Assembly (NCBI GenBank): GCA_039583875.1
Contig: CM077159.1
Coordinates: 106,231,295-106,295,294 of the forward strand
DNA length: 64,000 nucleotides
Reading direction: 5' to 3'
From: Platanthera guangdongensis
Taxonomy: Eukaryota; Streptophyta; Magnoliopsida; Asparagales; Orchidaceae
A model generated the notes under the pieces. It saw only the letters and a program-made list of their open reading frames with translations, was not told the origin of the DNA and did no database searches. Both the position numbers and the translations under genes were made by a program. This document shows positions 45,562 to 55,714 of the stretch, piece after piece (position 1 is the first letter of the stretch; each line of letters opens with the position of its first letter).

Positions 45562-46690
45562 CTCCCCCTTGAAGTGAGAAGTGGTGAATAACTCCAGCAG
45601 CTCCCGTAACCTTGCACCTGGTCCTTCTGATAGCATCTACGAAGAGATGTCAAAGACATAGTCCTCGCCCCGCATATCTTGGACCATGAGGGAGCCCTCC
45701 AGCATCTCCAAAAAGGAGTCATGCTTCCCTCTGCCTTCTTCAGCTTCAACCTCCACTCTTGCATCACAGGAGTATCACCAACTTCCTTGGACACTGAAGT
45801 CCAAGCCTCGTTGCCTCTGAGAGAAGTCACCTCTTCAGACTTGGTGTCAACCACCTCCTTGATTCTAGTGGGGTCATCACAGCCAGAAGTACCTTGCTCG
45901 ACCTGAGGGCTAACAAGGAAACACAGGACCAAGTCCGTCGTGTTCCCTTCACTATATCGAGCTGGTGGCTTACTGATCCTCTTCGATCTCCGAAGAACCT
46001 GATCATGGCTAACCACCTCCGCTGCTATTGAACCAGCTCCGTTCCCGGGCAAACCCGGAACAATGCTCCCTTTGCTCCCTGAACAAGACGCCTCCTTACT
46101 GGAACCAAAAGCATCTGGAGCAATGCTCCCCCTGCTACCTGAACCAGAAGACTCCCCTCTTGAACAAGAACTACCTGGAACATCGCTCCCCTTGCTTCCT
46201 GAACCGGAAGCCTCCGCCTTCGAGCCAGAAGAACCTAGAGCATCGCTCCCCCTTCTTCCCGACTCTGACGCCTTTGCCCCGGAGCTAGAACAACCTGGAG
46301 CACCTGGTGACTCAGGCAACTCCACTTCCTTAGCAGCAGCCTCCTTCAGCCCACCATCTGACCTGCTTATCTCTAGCTCCACATAAGAGCTACCGCAATA
46401 CGACGTCAACTCATCGAAAACAAAGTCTCTCGACACTATGAGTTTCTTCGTCGCAGGATCCATACACCTCCATCTTCTTCTCTGCTCATCATACCCAACA
46501 AAGACTAGCTTTGTCTTGAGAGTAACCGGAGAATGTATATAGCAGGTAGATCCAAACACCCGAAGGTGTTTCACTGAGGGCTTCACTCCGAACATCAGCT
46601 TATAAGGAGTCTTCATTATGATCGGACTAAGAGGCATCCAGTTGATGACATGAGCAGCACAGGCTATTCCTTCCGCCCAAAGAGCCTTCA
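45562..46690 (-). pseudogene. Element F pol remnant (integrase C-terminal part and linker, RT deleted)
   Basis: The minus frame begins KALWAEGIACAAHVINW and continues TPYKLMFGVKPSVKHLRVFGSTCYIHSP..TKLVFVGYDE, the typical copia integrase C-terminal GKGY-like region, to VSRDFVFDE. A long Ser/Gly-rich linker with repeated SGSGSKGSDVPGSS-like units follows. A short tail resembling the region before RT (TPVMQEWRLKLKKAEG) then runs into the PPT and LTR at 45562. No RT or RNase H is present. A frameshift at about 46690 separates it from the upstream ORF. Confidence 0.82.
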
Positions 46691-47803
46691 AACGCCTTTA
46701 CTCTGAAGCCAACACTTGCAGGTCTCCGTTAACCAACGGATCATCCGAGCTGCAATACTACCTTGTTGTGAAGTATGTCCACAAGAAAGCTCCATCCGGA
46801 TCCCTTGCTTCCTGCAAAAGCGTGAGAACTCGGTTGAGCCAAACTCACCACCGATACTTGTCCTCAACACCTTGATCCTCCGGCCAAGCTGGCCTTCCAC
46901 AAGCTTCTTGAACTCCACAAATAAGCGTACCATGTTGGACTTCTTCTTCATAAAGTATACCCAAGTATACCTAGAATAGTCATCAACCAATATCAGCATG
47001 AACCTGTTGCCTCCAAGACTGGCCGTGACGGTCGGTCCCACCAGAGCACAATGGACAACCGCCAATGGTGCATTACATCTGGATTGTGCTTTGTCAACCA
47101 TGAAGCGATAGGCTCCACTTTCCTGACATCCCGCACACCCCCGACCATCGCCATAGGATGACAATCTAGGCAAGCCTCTTACGAGTCTTCTTTCCGCCAT
47201 TGCTTTCAGCTTGTCCATCCCTACATGCCCCAGTCTTTCATGCCAGATAGCAGCACTATCACTGGCATTCCTCCGATCAACTCCAGAACTAGTTGAAATC
47301 CCAACTACGTTCTTCTCCTTCCTCCCTACCTGAGCAACGTTCGCCGAGAGCAAGGTAACCTTGCACTCCTTCCGAAGATGACCTTGCTGCTTGCATTTAT
47401 AGCACCGTGGTCCTTCCTTCCTCTTCCTATCACGCCTAGGAGAAACACTCCTTTCTTCCTGATATGAAGTAGAGGGACCATCTTCCGCAGCAATCTTCAC
47501 CTCCTTCCTGAACAACCCATCAAGGGAAGTCCAAACCTCCGCAGCTGACCGACATCCACTGATGTGGTCCAAGAGCTCCGATGAGATCACCTGCTTGAGA
47601 ATAGACTCTGCTTTCGCATTTGCCTCCTTCCAAGCTCTCATCGCCTCAGCATTGCCAGCAGTATCCTCTTGTCTTCCTGCTCCGCATACAACCTCCCAAA
47701 GGTCCTCGCCAAGAAGAAAGCTCTTCATACAGGACTTCCACCGTTCACAGTTCGTCTCTGTAAGGAGATCAATTCCAAGACAGCTTGCATCCTCCACTGC
47801 CAT
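46688..47803 (-). pseudogene. Element F gag fused to integrase (protease missing)
   Basis: The ATG is at 47803 (MAVEDASCLGID). A copia gag core (TETNCERWKSCMKSFLLGEDLW) and one CX2CX4HX4C knuckle (CYKCKQQGHLRKEC) lead within a few residues into the integrase finger (IWHERLGHVGMDKL, GCAGCQESG) and core (VDDYSRYTWVYFMKKKSN, KVLRTSIGGEF). The DSG protease is absent, so an internal deletion joined gag to integrase in frame. The second catalytic Asp region reads RTSIGGEF instead of RSDxGGEF, so the catalytic Asp is lost. 371 codons. Confidence 0.85.
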
Positions 47804-47890
47804 GGTTCTACCACTGGTTTCCTCTACAGAAGAGCAACTACTTCCATTGAGCACTGCTTGACCACTCCAACAACCTCCCTCTGATACCAC

Positions 47891-49681
47891 GTTAAAATTC
47901 AACAAACCGCAGAGGCCCCCTTGGATACCCTGTTGAAAACTCAACAAACCGAAGGAGGATACGCCCACTTATAATGTTGAAAGTTTTCCCGGATCGTGGA
48001 GTTAGCAGGGGTTATCTCAACAAAGCAGTAACAACCAGCAACACATGCAGCACAAGCTTCTTTATTGATCAAGAGCAAACTTCTTTACAAGGCGAGACAT
48101 ACATGGCGAGACATGCTTCACCAAAACCCAACACCGGGAGAGCAGAGACAGTTACAAAGACAAGAACAAAAAACAAGCCGCGCGGACTCAACCACCAAGC
48201 CGTCGACCTACTGCTGTGGAGTCCGCTCAGTCCGCCAGGTCGCCAGACCGCAACCCAAGCCGCGCGGACTCACCCCTTATTCCAATGCTTAGCTCTTCAC
48301 CGCCGATCTGCAAGCCGCCTGACCGCGAGGTCGCCTAGCCGCCAGACCGCACAAGCTGCGTCACCGAATGGAACAGTCCGCCTGAAGCAGGCGACTTCCT
48401 GAACCCCGAACCAAGTTGCCAAAGAGAAGACCGCCTGGTCGCTATCCGCGACCTGCTGTTTACCGCCTGTTGCTTAACCGCAGAGTCCGCACTGTCCCTG
48501 ACCGCAATCAGAGCCAAGTCCTGGCTTTCCAGCGCTATCCGCACAACTTCGGTCTAGGTTCGTTACTCCTGATGTGACATGAGTCCTATTTATAGGCACG
48601 ATGATGAGTATGGTCACCGCCCTAGCCGATAGGATCACCGCCACATCCCGCAGCTTGAACAAGTGTGTCCGCCAGCCCGCGGACACACATTCCAGTTCGC
48701 CACTCCTGTGCAGATAGCCAGTCCGCCCCAGCTTCTCCAAGGCCGGACTCCAATATCCAGCCCGCCTTGCCGCCAGAGACCAAGCCAGGACCATCACAGC
48801 CGGACTCCACAACAGCTGTGTCCGCCAATCTGCGGACAAGGCATCAGCCCGCAAACCCCGAGCCCGCAGCCTCGCCATCAAGGCACCTGCCGGACTCAGC
48901 GGACACCCGGCTACCGTCCGCATATCCCAAGTCCATTGCCTCATTGCCAAGGCACCTCCGGACTTAGCGGACACGCCAATCCAGTCTGCTAACAGCAGAC
49001 TCCAGTCCGCAACTCCTGAGTCCATAACCTCATCACAAGGCTAAACCGGACTCAGCGGACTCTGGCTCCAGTCCGCACGCTCCTGCACAAGCAATTCTCC
49101 AGTACGCATTTTCCCAAGCTAGCAAACAAGACAACATCACTTCTACTACGCTTGGCGGACTGAGAAACCAGCCCGCGCTCCACTGCGCGATCTCCCCGGA
49201 CTGAGCCATCCTGGACTTGGTTCAGATCACACCAAGTCCAGTCCACTGGCCACAAGGGCCAGTCCGCACTTACTGGAGGATACTGGATCTAGCCCGCCAT
49301 ACCGGGCGACCTCCAGTTTCTGTCCGCGCTGACCGGCGGTCTCCGCGGCTTCTTGCTGCACCAGAGCAAGACCAAGGCAACTGTTAAACCAGTCTGCCGA
49401 GCTCCAGTTCTTCAGTCCGCTTTATGACGGACTCTGCGGATAGCATTCCTATCCGCTCGGTTACTTCCTGGGAGTCAACCGCCTGCTGAGCATAAACTAG
49501 CCTGTCAGACCGCTGCTGCTGTCCGCGTCGTCCGCGCGAACAGACCGCCCAGGCCGCCACAGAGCAAACCGCCCGCAACATCCCTACCGACCTAGCAGTC
49601 CGCCAACCCTGTCCGCGTAGTCCGCGCGGATAGGTTTACCAAGCCTTCCATTCACCCACTTTCACTTCACAGAATTCAACA
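47891..49681 (-). repeat. Element F 5' LTR
   Basis: 1791 bp, differing from the left LTR by scattered substitutions and a 1-bp indel near 48704. It is followed by cacag and unrelated AT-rich sequence. TATA is at about 48586-48596 (minus). Confidence 0.88.
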
Positions 49682-50759
49682 CACAGCGCGTGTTTCTGTC
49701 TGATTTCCTTTAATTATTTCTTGTCTCGTGAAAATTTTGTTCATCTCCTAAACATTCTTAAGGCACTAAAAAGACTTGTCTTCTACCTTCATACTATTTT
49801 GAATTAAACTTACCTTCTCCTAGTATGGATGCTAAGTTTTTTGTGTTACCTGATTGAGCTTGATGGATTTATACAGTCAAATTTGTTGTGCCCGGGCGGT
49901 GTAAAAATCCTAGTTCCGCCCCAGAGAAGTAGTATGGTCCTGCCGAAGCACCTTGGCATTGCGTGCCCGCCAACATTGGTACACCGCATAACAAAGAATA
50001 GAGAAGGGGCAACCTCCTTGCCCGCATTTGAAAGGCCCGCTAAGAAGTTAGTCCAAGAAGAAATGTGAGGGAGACATACCCCCCCCCCCCCCCCCCCCCC
50101 CCCCGACAAAGAGCACGACCGACCGCTAGGAGACGAGAGCAGTCGCCGAGAAGGTGATCCCTGGATTCCGGGACCGAGCATCCCCACGAGAAGTTATGCT
50201 CCTTCCCCAAGCCGCGGCGGCACTAAAAAAAACTATAAAAAGAACTTTGTCTTCATTTGAATGGAAGCAACAGAGAATTAAAAAAAAAAGTTCTGAAGTT
50301 TTCCACGGAAGACATGAAACTCTGCTTACTCTCATGCTCAAGTGTTCACCCGCCTCAAGAGTTCACTATGCTTGCTCTCTCGCTCAAGTGTGGACTTCTC
50401 TCTCCACAGTGCCTGCTCTAGAAGCCGCTTATGCGAGCACCAAGAAACATTTTGCTTCCTTTTTCTCTTTCATGTACTTGTAAACGGGGCAGTGGTCTAT
50501 CACCATCCGGAAATTCTAACCCTTGTAACCGCATACTAACTAGTGGATTTGGTCGGCACCGAATTGACCTTGTGATTCTTTTTCCTCTCTTGGATTTTCA
50601 CGTAAAAAGTCTTGTTGTTCCAATTGTTGATTCACTTTTAACTGTTTGCACGCTTGGCTCAATATCGAGCCAAGACGATTTATTTCTTACGGACCGAGAA
50701 AGCACAAAGGGACCCGCAGCACGTGCCTTCCACTAACCACGCATGTTATCATAAAGGAA
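49682..50759. other. Unassigned intergenic region
   Basis: No gene was recognised. Around 49890-49925 gtgcccgggcggtgtaaaaa and then agttccgccc resemble the ends of plant hAT elements, but no matching start is certain. A run of 26 C lies at 50079-50104. The remainder shows no recognisable domain in any frame. Confidence 0.4.
50079..50104. repeat. Poly-C homopolymer (26 C)
   Basis: An uninterrupted C run that follows gggagacata and precedes gacaaagag. Its length may be affected by sequencing. Confidence 0.9.
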
Positions 50760-51174
50760 GGGTGCTGCTATCCGCACCGCAGTTTTGGCTATTCACACCG
50801 TACTTTCTCCTAATGTTTTGTGCATTTTGGAAATACGCCTTGTACATGCATTTTTAGGAAAAGTGTTCAACACAAAAGTTGTAGATCTCAACGAGATCTA
50901 CAACTTTCGTGTTGAACACTTCTCCTAAAAATGCATGTACAAGGTGTACTTGGGAAATACGTCCAGATTTCGCGTCTTTTGGAAATACACTTTGTACATG
51001 CATTTTTATTAAAAGTGTTCACCAAGAAAGTTGTAGATCTCGTCGAGATCTACAACTTCCGTGTTGAACATTTTTCCTAAAAATGCATGTACAATGCGTG
51101 TTTCCAAAAGACACGAAAAATTAGGAGAAAGTGCGGTGCGAATAGCCAAAACTGCGGTGCGGATAGCAACGCCC
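50760..51174. mobile_element. MITE with long terminal inverted repeats and two internal hairpins
   Basis: The left end gggtgctgctatccgcaccg mirrors the right end cggtgcggatagcaacgccc, and the match extends ~55 bp to ctcctaat/attagg. Inside, the module catgcatttttaggaaaa..gttgtagatct occurs four times in alternating orientation. This gives two successive snap-back hairpins centred near 50899 and 51044 (for example gatctcgtcgagatc). It has no ORF. Imperfect flanking taaaggaa/taaagaaa suggests an 8-9-bp duplication (hAT or Mutator type). Confidence 0.75.
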
Positions 51175-51942
51175 TAAAGAAAATGTAGATTACATATAGT
51201 CTAAAAATGTAATGAAGTAAATAACATTCTTGTAATATATTGCTTTGAATATTACAAAGATAATTATAAGTATACTTTAGTAAATATTGTTGAAAAATAA
51301 TAAATACTACGTTTTTCTATAATCTTTTCCTAAAATCATAATATCATACATTTAAACATCATCAACTTCCAATATTTAGTATTTATTACTTACTTAAAAT
51401 AACATTATTTGTGGATTGACTATTAACTTACTATTATTGGCTCCATTTGGCTGGATATTTTTGATCCGGTAAGTCTATGCTATATTAAAAGAAAAAATAT
51501 CATTTGATTAAACACTCGCTTTCCAATTTTGCTCATTTTTATTAAAAAAGATTCTATTTAAAAATTTTGTGATACTTGTTTTATTTTTAAAAATGTACTC
51601 TTATATAGACAAAATTCAACTAACTACAATAAAAAACGTGTCTTCCCGTAGCTCGCCAACTCTCGTGCAAATCACAAAAATTAGTGTCGAGCATAGTATA
51701 ACACTCATGTGTTTGAGAGCGGCGGGAGCGCTGTTGCGCCGGGACAATGTCATGGCCAAGATAATTTTACGAGGAGGTACTGTCACAGTTGGCCGTAGAG
51801 ACGGAGACACGTGCCTGTCACTTATTTGGACAAAAATGAGACTATCATAGAATATATGTTTGGAATTCCAAAGGTCACTATCACATAAAAATGAATGAAA
51901 TTCCTTAAGCAAGATCCAAGATCCGGTGTTCAAAAGCAACAT
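51175..51942. other. AT-rich intergenic sequence
   Basis: No ORF with recognisable similarity. Low-complexity A/T stretches lie at about 51180-51620 and a more GC-rich part at 51640-51850. The string ggctccatttggc occurs at 51439 and again at 51945, suggesting ends of small elements. Confidence 0.5.
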
Positions 51943-52125
51943 TTCGGCTCCATTTGGCACCATGGTGTCGATCAAGAACACGGGGTTAAATTATCATTTG
52001 TTAACGCCATCTAAGGAACTTAATCACTTTTTATGTTCAAACGAATGATACTTGTTAGATGATCTTTAACAAATGACAGTTTAGTCCATGCATTTGCGAT
52101 TGCCACCACCAAGCCAAACGTACTT
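51943..52125. mobile_element. Possible small MITE
   Basis: Terminal ggctccatttggcaccatgg and a roughly complementary ccaccaccaagccaaacg end bracket ~180 bp. Internal inverted repeats tatcatttgttaa (about 51992) and ttaacaaatgaca (about 52067) support fold-back. The ends match imperfectly, so the call is tentative. Confidence 0.4.
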
Positions 52126-52439
52126 AACCACGACGTTCATGATTTGCACCGCCATCCCAAACCTAGTCATTATTTGTTGATTACTATTAACTTACTTTTC
52201 TTAAGTTCCTGTGGTCAAGCTGTGATTAGCAAAATAGCAGATAAAATAGTTACCCAAAATGCATGATGGAATTCCTTACATTACTGCATAGTTGGAATTT
52301 GTTAATACAGAACAAATTGCATGTAAAATATTTCAACTTGCTAATGACACGCAACCTTTAAATAAGCACGCCGGTCTGGGGCATAGAAGTCAGAACAATA
52401 ATATTCAGCCCTAGTGTGAGGATATCAAAGTTCCATACT

Positions 52440-52789
52440 TATTTTTTTTCGCGAATAAAATGAAATTTCAAATGGCGGTTAAAAGCTCCCCACTCTCTCA
52501 TCCTCCGTTCTTCCCCACTCCTCTGGTTCAGGACCAATGGCAGTTTCAGAGAGCGTTGGTTTTCAGAATCGTCATTAACAATTTGGAGGATTAGGGTTTC
52601 TGTTAAAATCGCATATTCTTCTTTTATTTTCATAAAATCTCTAATAATTTCCTGCTATATAGAGAACTTTTCATTGTTAGGGTTTCGGTTCTTCCCCGAT
52701 TAGAATTGTAATGCAACCTACAATGTAAATAGTGTGTAGATTTTGGAGCTATCTTCATGATTCATTTGTTTTTTCCGTTTCAGGAGAAG
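52440..52789 (+). promoter_or_regulatory. MCTP gene 5' leader with probable 5'UTR intron
   Basis: CT-rich leader sequence (cccactctctcatcctccg) precedes the gene. A polypyrimidine stretch ending ttttttccgtttcag (to 52783) just before gagaagATG is a good 3' splice site, so the last intron probably ends 6 bp before the start codon. The donor and transcription start cannot be fixed from sequence alone. Confidence 0.55.
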
Positions 52790-55069
52790 ATGCAGATCCC
52801 CCTGTCTGAGGAAGATTACTCTCTGAAGGAAACCTCTCCCCATCTCGGCAATGGAAGCAACGAAAGGCTCGGAACCAAGTACGATCTTGTGGAACAGATG
52901 CTATTCCTTTATGTTAGAGTAGTGAAAGCGAAAGGCCTTCCATCCAAAGGCAACAATGGCGGCAGCAGCCATTTTGTTGAAGCCAAGGTTGGGAACCTGA
53001 GTGGTCTCACAAGGCATCCCGGTTCGGAATGGAACCAGGTATTCACTTTCTCAAAGGATCGAAATCTTCCATCTGTTCTAGAGGTCAAGGTGAGGAGCAA
53101 GGATCTTTCAAAGGACGAACCCGTGGGATTGGTTGTGTTTGATCTTAATGAGATACCCGAACGGGTTCCGCCTGATAGTCCTTTAGCTCCGCAGTGGTAC
53201 AATTTGGAAGATTGGAGGGGCAATAAGGTGCAGGGAGAGGTAATGCTGGCCGTTTGGATTGGAACTCAGGCCGACGAGGCATTCCCCGAAGCTTGGCACT
53301 GCGATGCCGGATCCATTTCCGACGAAGGCATGGCGAATCTGAGATCGAAGGTTTATGTATCTCCCAAGCTCTGGTATGTTAGGGTCAATGTAATTGAGGC
53401 GCAAGAACTACACTTCACTGATAAAACCCGATTCCCAGAGGTTTTTGTGAAAGTTGTTATGGGAATACAGGGATTGAGAACAAGGATATCGAAGAATCAG
53501 AGTGTGAACCATATGTGGAATGAAGATTTGATTCTTGTAGCTGCTGAACCATTTGAAGAGCAAGTTGTAATCAGTGTGGAAGCCAAGGTTGGCCCCAACA
53601 GGGATGAGGTAATGGGGAAGGTTGCCATTTCACTTCATAATGTGGAGAGAAGGCTGGACGGCACAACGCTGAATTCCAAATGGTACAACCTGGAGATGAA
53701 AGAAACCAACATTTCTAGTCGAATTCATTTGAGAATATGCTTGGATGGTGGATATCATGTGCTGGATGAGTCAACTAATCACAGCAGCGATCTCAGGCCT
53801 ACAGCAAAACAACTATGGGGGCCGAGCATCGGAGTACTAGAACTGGGTGTTTTGGGCGCTCAAGGTTTGTTGCCCATGAAAACGAAGGATGGGAGAGGAA
53901 CCACGGACGCGTACAGCGTTGCCAAGTATGGTCAGAAATGGATCCGTTCGAGGACGGTGGTCGATTGCCTTGCGCCGAGATGGAACGAGCAGTATACTTG
54001 GGAGGTGTATGAGCCTTGCACCGTGCTCACAGTAGGCGTCTTCGACAATTGTCACCTGCAGGGAGGAGAGAAGGCGGCCGCCGTTAGAGACAACGTAATT
54101 GGAAAGATTAGGATTCGGCTCTCGACTCTCGAGTCCGATCGGGTTTACATCCATTCGTATCCTCTTCTTATTTTGAGTAATGGAGGGTTGAAGAAGATGG
54201 GGGAAATCCAGTTGGCTCTTAGATTTTCCTGCCTGTCCATGCTGAGTATGCTGCAGACTTATCTGCAGCCGCTGTTGCCGAAGATGCACTACATACATCC
54301 TCTGTCTGTTTCTCAGATTGAGCTGTTGAGGTATCACGCGATGCAAATTGTTTCCATCAGATTGGGGCGGTCGGAGCCGCCGTTGAGGAGGGAGGTGGTG
54401 GAGTTCATGCTGGATGTTGGGTCTCATATGTGGAGCATGAGGAGGAGCAAAGTGAATTTCTTCAGGATTGTTAGTGCCCTCAGTGGTCTGGTTGCTTCCA
54501 TCAAGTGGTTCAATAGAATTTGCAATTGGAAATCGCCATTGATGACGGTGATGATTCACCTTCTTTTGGTGATATTGGTCGTGTTTCCTGAGCTGATTCT
54601 CCCGACCTTCTTCCTCAACTTGTTCTTTATTGGAATCTGGAGATACAGATGGAAGCCCAGACACCCTCCTTTTATGGACACAAAGCTTTCCCTTGCCGAC
54701 GCCGTTTCTCTGGATGAATTGGGAGAAGAATTCGATCCTTTTCCGACGGCTCAACAGACAAATGTGTTGAAGATGAGGTACGATCGACTGCGAAGCGTTG
54801 CCGGGAGAGTACAGATTGTGGCCGGCGATCTGGCGGCGCAGGGTGAGAGGATGCAGGCTCTGTTGAGCTGGCGGGATCCGAGGGCCACCACATTGTTTTT
54901 GATTTTTTGTTTCCTTGTCGCTGTTGTGCTCTATGTTACGCCGATGCGGGTTGTGGCTTTGGCAACTGGATTTTACATTCTAAGGCACCCTAGCTTGAGG
55001 CAGGAGCCTCCCTCAGTGTTCTTTAATTTCTTTAGGAGATTGCCCGCACAAACTGACCGTCTGCTGTGA
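52790..55069 (+). CDS. MCTP: multiple C2 domain and transmembrane region protein (FTIP/QUIRKY-like family)
   Basis: 759 codons in one exon. The start is at MQIPLSEEDYSLKET, which matches the family's N-terminus; an in-frame ATG 33 bp upstream lies before the splice acceptor and is not used. C2 domains lie at about 38-155 (LFLYVRVVKAKGLP), 192-315 (LWYVRVNVIEAQEL) and 345-480 (IGVLELGVLGAQGLLPMK). The C-terminal PRT_C region (~590-759) has two hydrophobic spans (about 583-616 and 699-729) and the conserved VEFMLDVGSHMWSMRRSK and LLSWRDPRATTLF motifs. Family members tether ER and plasma membrane at plasmodesmata and traffic proteins such as FT. The first C2 lacks the family's CDPYVEV residues (here SSHFVEAKV), so Ca2+ binding there is doubtful. 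The length matches three-C2 members; no stops or frameshifts. This is the only host gene in the window. Confidence 0.95.
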   Translation: MQIPLSEEDYSLKETSPHLGNGSNERLGTKYDLVEQMLFLYVRVVKAKGLPSKGNNGGSSHFVEAKVGNLSGLTRHPGSEWNQVFTFSKDRNLPSVLEVKVRSKDLSKDEPVGLVVFDLNEIPERVPPDSPLAPQWYNLEDWRGNKVQGEVMLAVWIGTQADEAFPEAWHCDAGSISDEGMANLRSKVYVSPKLWYVRVNVIEAQELHFTDKTRFPEVFVKVVMGIQGLRTRISKNQSVNHMWNEDLILVAAEPFEEQVVISVEAKVGPNRDEVMGKVAISLHNVERRLDGTTLNSKWYNLEMKETNISSRIHLRICLDGGYHVLDESTNHSSDLRPTAKQLWGPSIGVLELGVLGAQGLLPMKTKDGRGTTDAYSVAKYGQKWIRSRTVVDCLAPRWNEQYTWEVYEPCTVLTVGVFDNCHLQGGEKAAAVRDNVIGKIRIRLSTLESDRVYIHSYPLLILSNGGLKKMGEIQLALRFSCLSMLSMLQTYLQPLLPKMHYIHPLSVSQIELLRYHAMQIVSIRLGRSEPPLRREVVEFMLDVGSHMWSMRRSKVNFFRIVSALSGLVASIKWFNRICNWKSPLMTVMIHLLLVILVVFPELILPTFFLNLFFIGIWRYRWKPRHPPFMDTKLSLADAVSLDELGEEFDPFPTAQQTNVLKMRYDRLRSVAGRVQIVAGDLAAQGERMQALLSWRDPRATTLFLIFCFLVAVVLYVTPMRVVALATGFYILRHPSLRQEPPSVFFNFFRRLPAQTDRLL

Positions 55070-55262
55070 GTTAGTTTCGGCATAAAGGTTGAAATTCGGA
55101 GAATGGGTTTTTTGGTCTTCTGAATTTCAATGATTTTTCTTTTCTTTGGCATCTCTATACACTTTGGATCATGCTTTTAACAAAGGTTGGTTATAGTGGC
55201 TGATTATTAATTTTTCTTTAATTTTCTAGTTTGTCTCTTTAATTATGATTTTAATAGTTGAA
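55070..55262 (+). other. MCTP 3' flank
   Basis: T-rich downstream sequence, likely 3' UTR and terminator region, ending where LTR fragment H starts. No ORF; no definite poly(A) signal chosen. Confidence 0.5.
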
Positions 55263-55714
55263 TGTAACGATATTAGTCATTACGAGATCGCCGGAGAGAT
55301 TACCGGCGTTAGAAAGAGTAGGAATAGGGAATGACCAAGAAGAGAAAGCGGTCGGAGACGAGAAGGAGGACGAATGGTCGGGGTTGGCCGGTGATAAGAG
55401 AGACGAAAGGGGAGGTCGGGAAGAGAGTAGAACAACTAAATTTTATTATAATCATCCATGCCCTCATTACAATGACAACCCCTCTTTATATAGGAAGAGG
55501 CAAGGGCTACATATATCATATTTACAAACATGCCATCCATGTATGATACTCTTACATTCCTACCCTACCCATCAAACGATGACCTCGTAGTTTTATTCCT
55601 AAAAAAATATAGCCATATATGAATTTTGGTGATGTCACTCCAAACTGTTTGATTGACGTTGACGATCTTGACATTTAAGTACACCCGGATCAAAGACCCA
55701 AACGATGTGCGGAG
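55263..55714 (-). repeat. LTR fragment or solo LTR H (Ty3/gypsy-like)
   Basis: On the minus strand the sequence begins near TGTTACACTCCGCACATCG and ends ATATCGTTACA at 55263, with TATATAAAGAGG (about 55488-55501, plus cctctttatatagg). No target duplication is visible (ttgaa left, actcc right). Its right border overlaps the tgtaaca that starts element G, so H may be cut by G, or both may be parts of one larger LTR. Confidence 0.5.

Larger units (their letters stand above)
43770..49681 (-). mobile_element. Non-autonomous Ty1/copia element F
   Basis: Two LTRs of about 1790 bp (43770-45561 and 47891-49681), nearly identical, enclose only 2329 bp. The minus strand has a PBS (TGGTATCAGAGG, 47878-47889), gag, part of integrase and a Ser/Gly-rich linker. 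Protease and the whole RT/RNase H are absent. The flanks do not form a clear target duplication (ctaag left, cacag right), so one flank may be rearranged. It is unrelated to family 1. Confidence 0.88.

Noticed and set aside
53837..54754. 305-aa ORF antisense to the MCTP gene
   Set aside because: Shadow of a well-conserved coding exon; no recognisable domain and codon use follows the sense frame.
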